Assembly: GCA_002329075.1 (NCBI GenBank)
Contig: DCXR01000058.1
Location: forward strand, 4,350-12,438
DNA length: 8,089 nt
Reading direction: 5' to 3'
From: Candidatus Neomicrothrix sp. UBA2131
GTDB lineage: Bacteria; Actinomycetota; Acidimicrobiia; Acidimicrobiales; MedAcidi-G1
A program made the translations under genes and the position numbers. Under the pieces are notes generated by a model that ran no database searches, was not told the origin of the DNA, and saw only the letters and a program-made list of their open reading frames with translations. This document shows, piece after piece, positions 6,300 through 8,089 of the stretch. Position 1 is the first letter of the stretch. Every line of letters begins with the position of its first letter.

Positions 6300-6317
6300 C
6301 TCATTCAGTCGCATGGT
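6291..6317. promoter_or_regulatory. Inverted repeat, probable operator upstream of the aminotransferase-Lrp operon
   Basis: The arms ACCATGCAACT (6291-6301) and AGTCGCATGGT (6307-6317) are complementary at 10 of 11 positions around the 5-bp centre CATTC. The centre is about 68 bp upstream of the aminotransferase ATG. It lies in a non-coding, A/T-richer gap and overlaps the candidate -35, as a repressor site would. AsnC/Lrp proteins bind imperfect dyads in such places, and the gene for one is in the downstream operon, so self-regulation is a natural reading. A binding site for an unlinked regulator is equally compatible. No U-run follows, so it is not an intrinsic terminator. Confidence 0.55.
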
Positions 6318-6388
6318 CGAACTCAGAGGTGGATTTCACCTGCATCATGCCACTTACTCAACTGAAACCAATGCACCACGATGCTCTC

Positions 6389-6577
6389 ATGGGCAAGAAG
6401 GCGAATGGGCACCGGGGCGGTGCCATGGGATTCGGCTACGTGGAAGATGAGGCGGGCGTGGCCACCGACTTCGTGAAGACAGGGAACTTCGAGATCCAGG
6501 TGGCCGGCACGTGCTACCCGACGCAGGCTTCCTTGCGTTCGATGTACGACCCGAGGAACCTTCGCGTTCGTACATGA
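6389..6577 (+). pseudogene. Probable C-terminal remnant of a GcvT-domain amine dehydrogenase/oxidase
   Basis: From ATG 6389 to TGA 6575-6577 the plus frame encodes 62 residues. From about 6425 it reads MGFGYVEDEAGVATDFVKTG and, after FEIQVAG, ends ASLRSMYDPRNLRVRT. This closely follows the end of the aminomethyltransferase-like (GCV_T_C) domain in FAD-dependent dimethylglycine/sarcosine dehydrogenases: a Gly-Tyr-Val strand, a V.G....A.AS loop and the terminal YDP.N.R.R. The proteins themselves exceed 800 residues, while here only the last 50 or so remain, and upstream lies the promoter region of the divergent gene. I recognise this from memory of family endings, not from an alignment. A real small protein is the alternative; no good ribosome binding site precedes 6389 or 6425. 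The stop lies two bases before the convergent CotH stop. Confidence 0.5.
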
Positions 6578-6579
6578 CC

Positions 6580-8089
6580 TCAGCCGCCGGCGGACGCTCC
6601 CAACTGCCCGATGAGGGCGTGGAGGGCCTCGACCTCGCTCTGGACCACCTCCGGTTCGACCAGGTCACCGGCCTCGGTGGTCAGCACCTCGGCCCGTTCC
6701 TCGAGGATCCGGACATAGGTGCCCGAGACGTAGATGTCCGCGGCGAGGTCCGTCGACGCCTGCTCTATGAGGTCGGCGAAGGCGGCGACGGCGCGGAACC
6801 GGGTGACGAGGGGATTGCCGAGGCCCGAACCACCCGGGCCCAAGGCTCCGCCTGGCCCTGCCCGGCCGGCTTGATCCGCCGGGCCTTGTTGGGCGACATC
6901 ACCGACCCGGTCGACGACGGGTCCCTGATCGCTCCCCCCGGGTTCACCCTCCGGGCGCTCGCCGGGTCCGGGGCCCCTGCCGACACCGCCCTGTAGGGCG
7001 AAGTTGAGATCCCAGGTCAGGATCCGGAAGCGCTCCGTGTCGAGGTCGAAGCGGAGGTAGGCGTTGTTGCCGGGGCCGTCGATGTCGTCGAAGTTGGCGA
7101 GCAGGTCCATGAGGGCGAGGTAGCGGGCGAACGAACCGACGTCGAGGCGGGCGGGCAACTCCGAGGCGAACGACTCGTCGTCCGCTTCGTCGAGGAAGCG
7201 CACGAAGTCGATCAGGGGTTGCAGGTCCTGGCGGTTCCTTCGGGTCTCCTGGCTGAACGAGTCCGTGTACGCCAACGGGTCCTCGCCCTGGTACTGCCAG
7301 GTTCCCCGGGTGAGCGCCTTGTACAGCACGCCGTCGGACCCGAATGAGCGTCCCTCCCAGACGTCGTCGGGTACCTCGATGAGGTGGCGCAGGGCCCGGT
7401 CACCGCCATTCACCGAAAACGCCGTGTGGACCGACCGTTGGGTGGGCTCGCCGGCGAGGCCCACGATGCCGAGCGCCAGGGTCTCGTTGAGGGCGGTGGC
7501 CGTGGGCGAGGATCGAACCACTACCTCCTCGAGTCCCTGGTAGCGCTGGCCATCGACGAACTCGTCGAACTTCACCAGCCACGGCAGGTGTTCGGGCGTC
7601 TCCTCGGTGGCAGCGAAGTCCGAGCCGCCGGGTCCCCCGGTCGGGCCTGACTCTCCCGGCGGCGGCAGCGACGTGACCTCTCCGTCGGGAAGCGTCACCG
7701 ACCCGGTGTCCGTCTCGAGGTCGAGCACGACGACCGATCCGTCCGGTTCGATGATCGTGCAGGTGTTCGCGACCTCGTCGACCTCACCGGAGGGAGGGCA
7801 ACCGGGCACCACGTCCCCGGGTACTCCGGACGGTCCAGCGCCGGCACCACCGGGCGTCCCGGGCCGTGGCGGGAGTTCGACCACCGTACCGTCGGGGCGG
7901 GTCGCCGTTCCGGCTCCCGTTTGGAGGTCGATGACCAGGTGGTCGCCGTTGGGGGCGTCGAACTCGCAGGTCCCCGCCGCCTCGTCGACCACGGCGAAGG
8001 GCGGACACGGTGGGCCACCGGGTCCCTGCCCCGGTCCCTGCATGCCGGGAGCGGGTCCACCGGGAGCGGGTCCACCGGGGTCGGGTCCA
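6580..8089 (-). CDS. CotH-kinase family surface protein, C-terminal part (5' end off window)
   Basis: The minus frame is open from the right edge to TGA 6580-6582, about 503 residues. Numbering from the internal Met at 8041-8043: Gly/Pro linker, two Cys-bearing 47-residue repeats (13-59, 82-128), then the CotH-like fold from about 150. Landmarks are LPWLVKFDEFVDGQRYQGLEEV (153-174 region), VLYKALTRGTWQYQGEDP (239-256), LLANFDDIDGPGNNAYLRFD (314-333) and ILTWDLNFAL (341-350), the last two carrying the Asp/Asn and Trp-Asp-x-Asn residues expected for metal-ATP binding in the atypical CotH kinases. A 55-residue Gly/Pro-rich insert (353-408) precedes GNPLVTRFRA. The true start, signal peptide and first part of the fold are outside the window. 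In bacteria other than spore formers these proteins are usually secreted and of unknown target. No operon link to the aminotransferase locus is visible. Confidence 0.82.
   Translation of the reverse strand, partial: GPDPGGPAPGGPAPGMQGPGQGPGGPPCPPFAVVDEAAGTCEFDAPNGDHLVIDLQTGAGTATRPDGTVVELPPRPGTPGGAGAGPSGVPGDVVPGCPPSGEVDEVANTCTIIEPDGSVVVLDLETDTGSVTLPDGEVTSLPPPGESGPTGGPGGSDFAATEETPEHLPWLVKFDEFVDGQRYQGLEEVVVRSSPTATALNETLALGIVGLAGEPTQRSVHTAFSVNGGDRALRHLIEVPDDVWEGRSFGSDGVLYKALTRGTWQYQGEDPLAYTDSFSQETRRNRQDLQPLIDFVRFLDEADDESFASELPARLDVGSFARYLALMDLLANFDDIDGPGNNAYLRFDLDTERFRILTWDLNFALQGGVGRGPGPGERPEGEPGGSDQGPVVDRVGDVAQQGPADQAGRAGPGGALGPGGSGLGNPLVTRFRAVAAFADLIEQASTDLAADIYVSGTYVRILEERAEVLTTEAGDLVEPEVVQSEVEALHALIGQLGASAGG
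7660..8007 (-). repeat. Two 47-residue Cys-containing repeats in the CotH-type protein
   Basis: Copy 1 (8007-7867) and copy 2 (7800-7660) are both exactly 47 codons and align without gaps with 24 identical residues by my count. Both begin CPP, contain VDE, have a second Cys 13 residues after the first, then P-(N/D)-G, a (V/I)D L strand, T..G..T and PDG, and end in LPP. They are separated by a Gly/Pro-rich linker. One disulphide per unit is plausible for a secreted protein (inference). Confidence 0.75.
8045..8089 (-). repeat. 15-bp tandem repeat, three copies, Gly-Gly-Pro-Ala-Pro linker
   Basis: On the plus strand CCGGGAGCGGGTCCA occurs at 8045-8059 and 8060-8074, with a variant CCGGGGTCGGGTCCA at 8075-8089. 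On the coding (minus) strand it encodes a GGPAP-type linker. It runs into the window edge, so the full array length is unknown. Confidence 0.85.

Noticed and set aside
4971..6365. 464-codon open frame on the plus strand
   Set aside because: Antisense to the second class III aminotransferase, whose PLP motifs are intact; no domain is recognisable in the plus frame.
8041..8043. Met at 8041-8043 as the start of the CotH-type protein
   Set aside because: No ribosome binding site precedes it and the same frame continues upstream as an in-frame GGPAP repeat to the window edge; a signal peptide and the first part of the fold are missing.

Overview
The window is GC-rich, densely packed bacterial DNA. 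Codon use, short intergenic gaps and the protein families (a CotH-kinase-type surface protein, two class III aminotransferases, an AsnC/Lrp regulator, a guanidino-acid type ureohydrolase) suggest a high-GC actinobacterium, perhaps an Acidimicrobiia-like lineage. That placement is inference; no rRNA or other phylogenetic marker is present.

Layout. The left edge (1-87) holds the last 28 codons of a protein ending in a Thr-Gly-Asp-Asp-Thr minisatellite. Seven bases later, on the minus strand, a class I SAM methyltransferase ends (95-739). It is divergent from a tightly overlapping plus-strand operon: an agmatinase/guanidinobutyrase-type ureohydrolase (813-1769), a 12-TM MFS transporter (1738-2973) and a class III PLP aminotransferase (2970-4175). 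Converging on this from the right is a minus-strand pair: a second class III aminotransferase (6236-4875) translationally coupled to a full-length AsnC/Lrp regulator (4878-4414). Between the regulator and the plus operon lies the decayed 3' end of a second Lrp-type gene (4194-4366). Upstream of the second aminotransferase is a gap with a near-perfect 27-bp inverted repeat (6291-6317) that may be an operator. It is followed by what looks like the orphaned C-terminus of a GcvT-domain amine dehydrogenase/oxidase (about 6389-6577). The right edge (6580-8089) carries the C-terminal part of a CotH-kinase family protein on the minus strand, preceded by two Cys-containing 47-residue repeats and a Gly/Pro minisatellite.

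How the genes may work together. The central block (813-6236) reads as a locus for nitrogenous small molecules: the MFS protein takes up or exports the compound, the ureohydrolase splits a guanidino compound into urea plus an amine or omega-amino acid, the two aminotransferases remove the terminal amino group, and the Lrp protein senses an amino acid or related effector. The exact substrate (4-guanidinobutyrate, 3-guanidinopropionate, agmatine or other) cannot be proven from sequence. Two gene remnants of matching theme (Lrp, GcvT-type amine oxidase) suggest the locus was once larger and has been rearranged.

No tRNA, rRNA, CRISPR array, insertion sequence or clear intrinsic terminator was seen.
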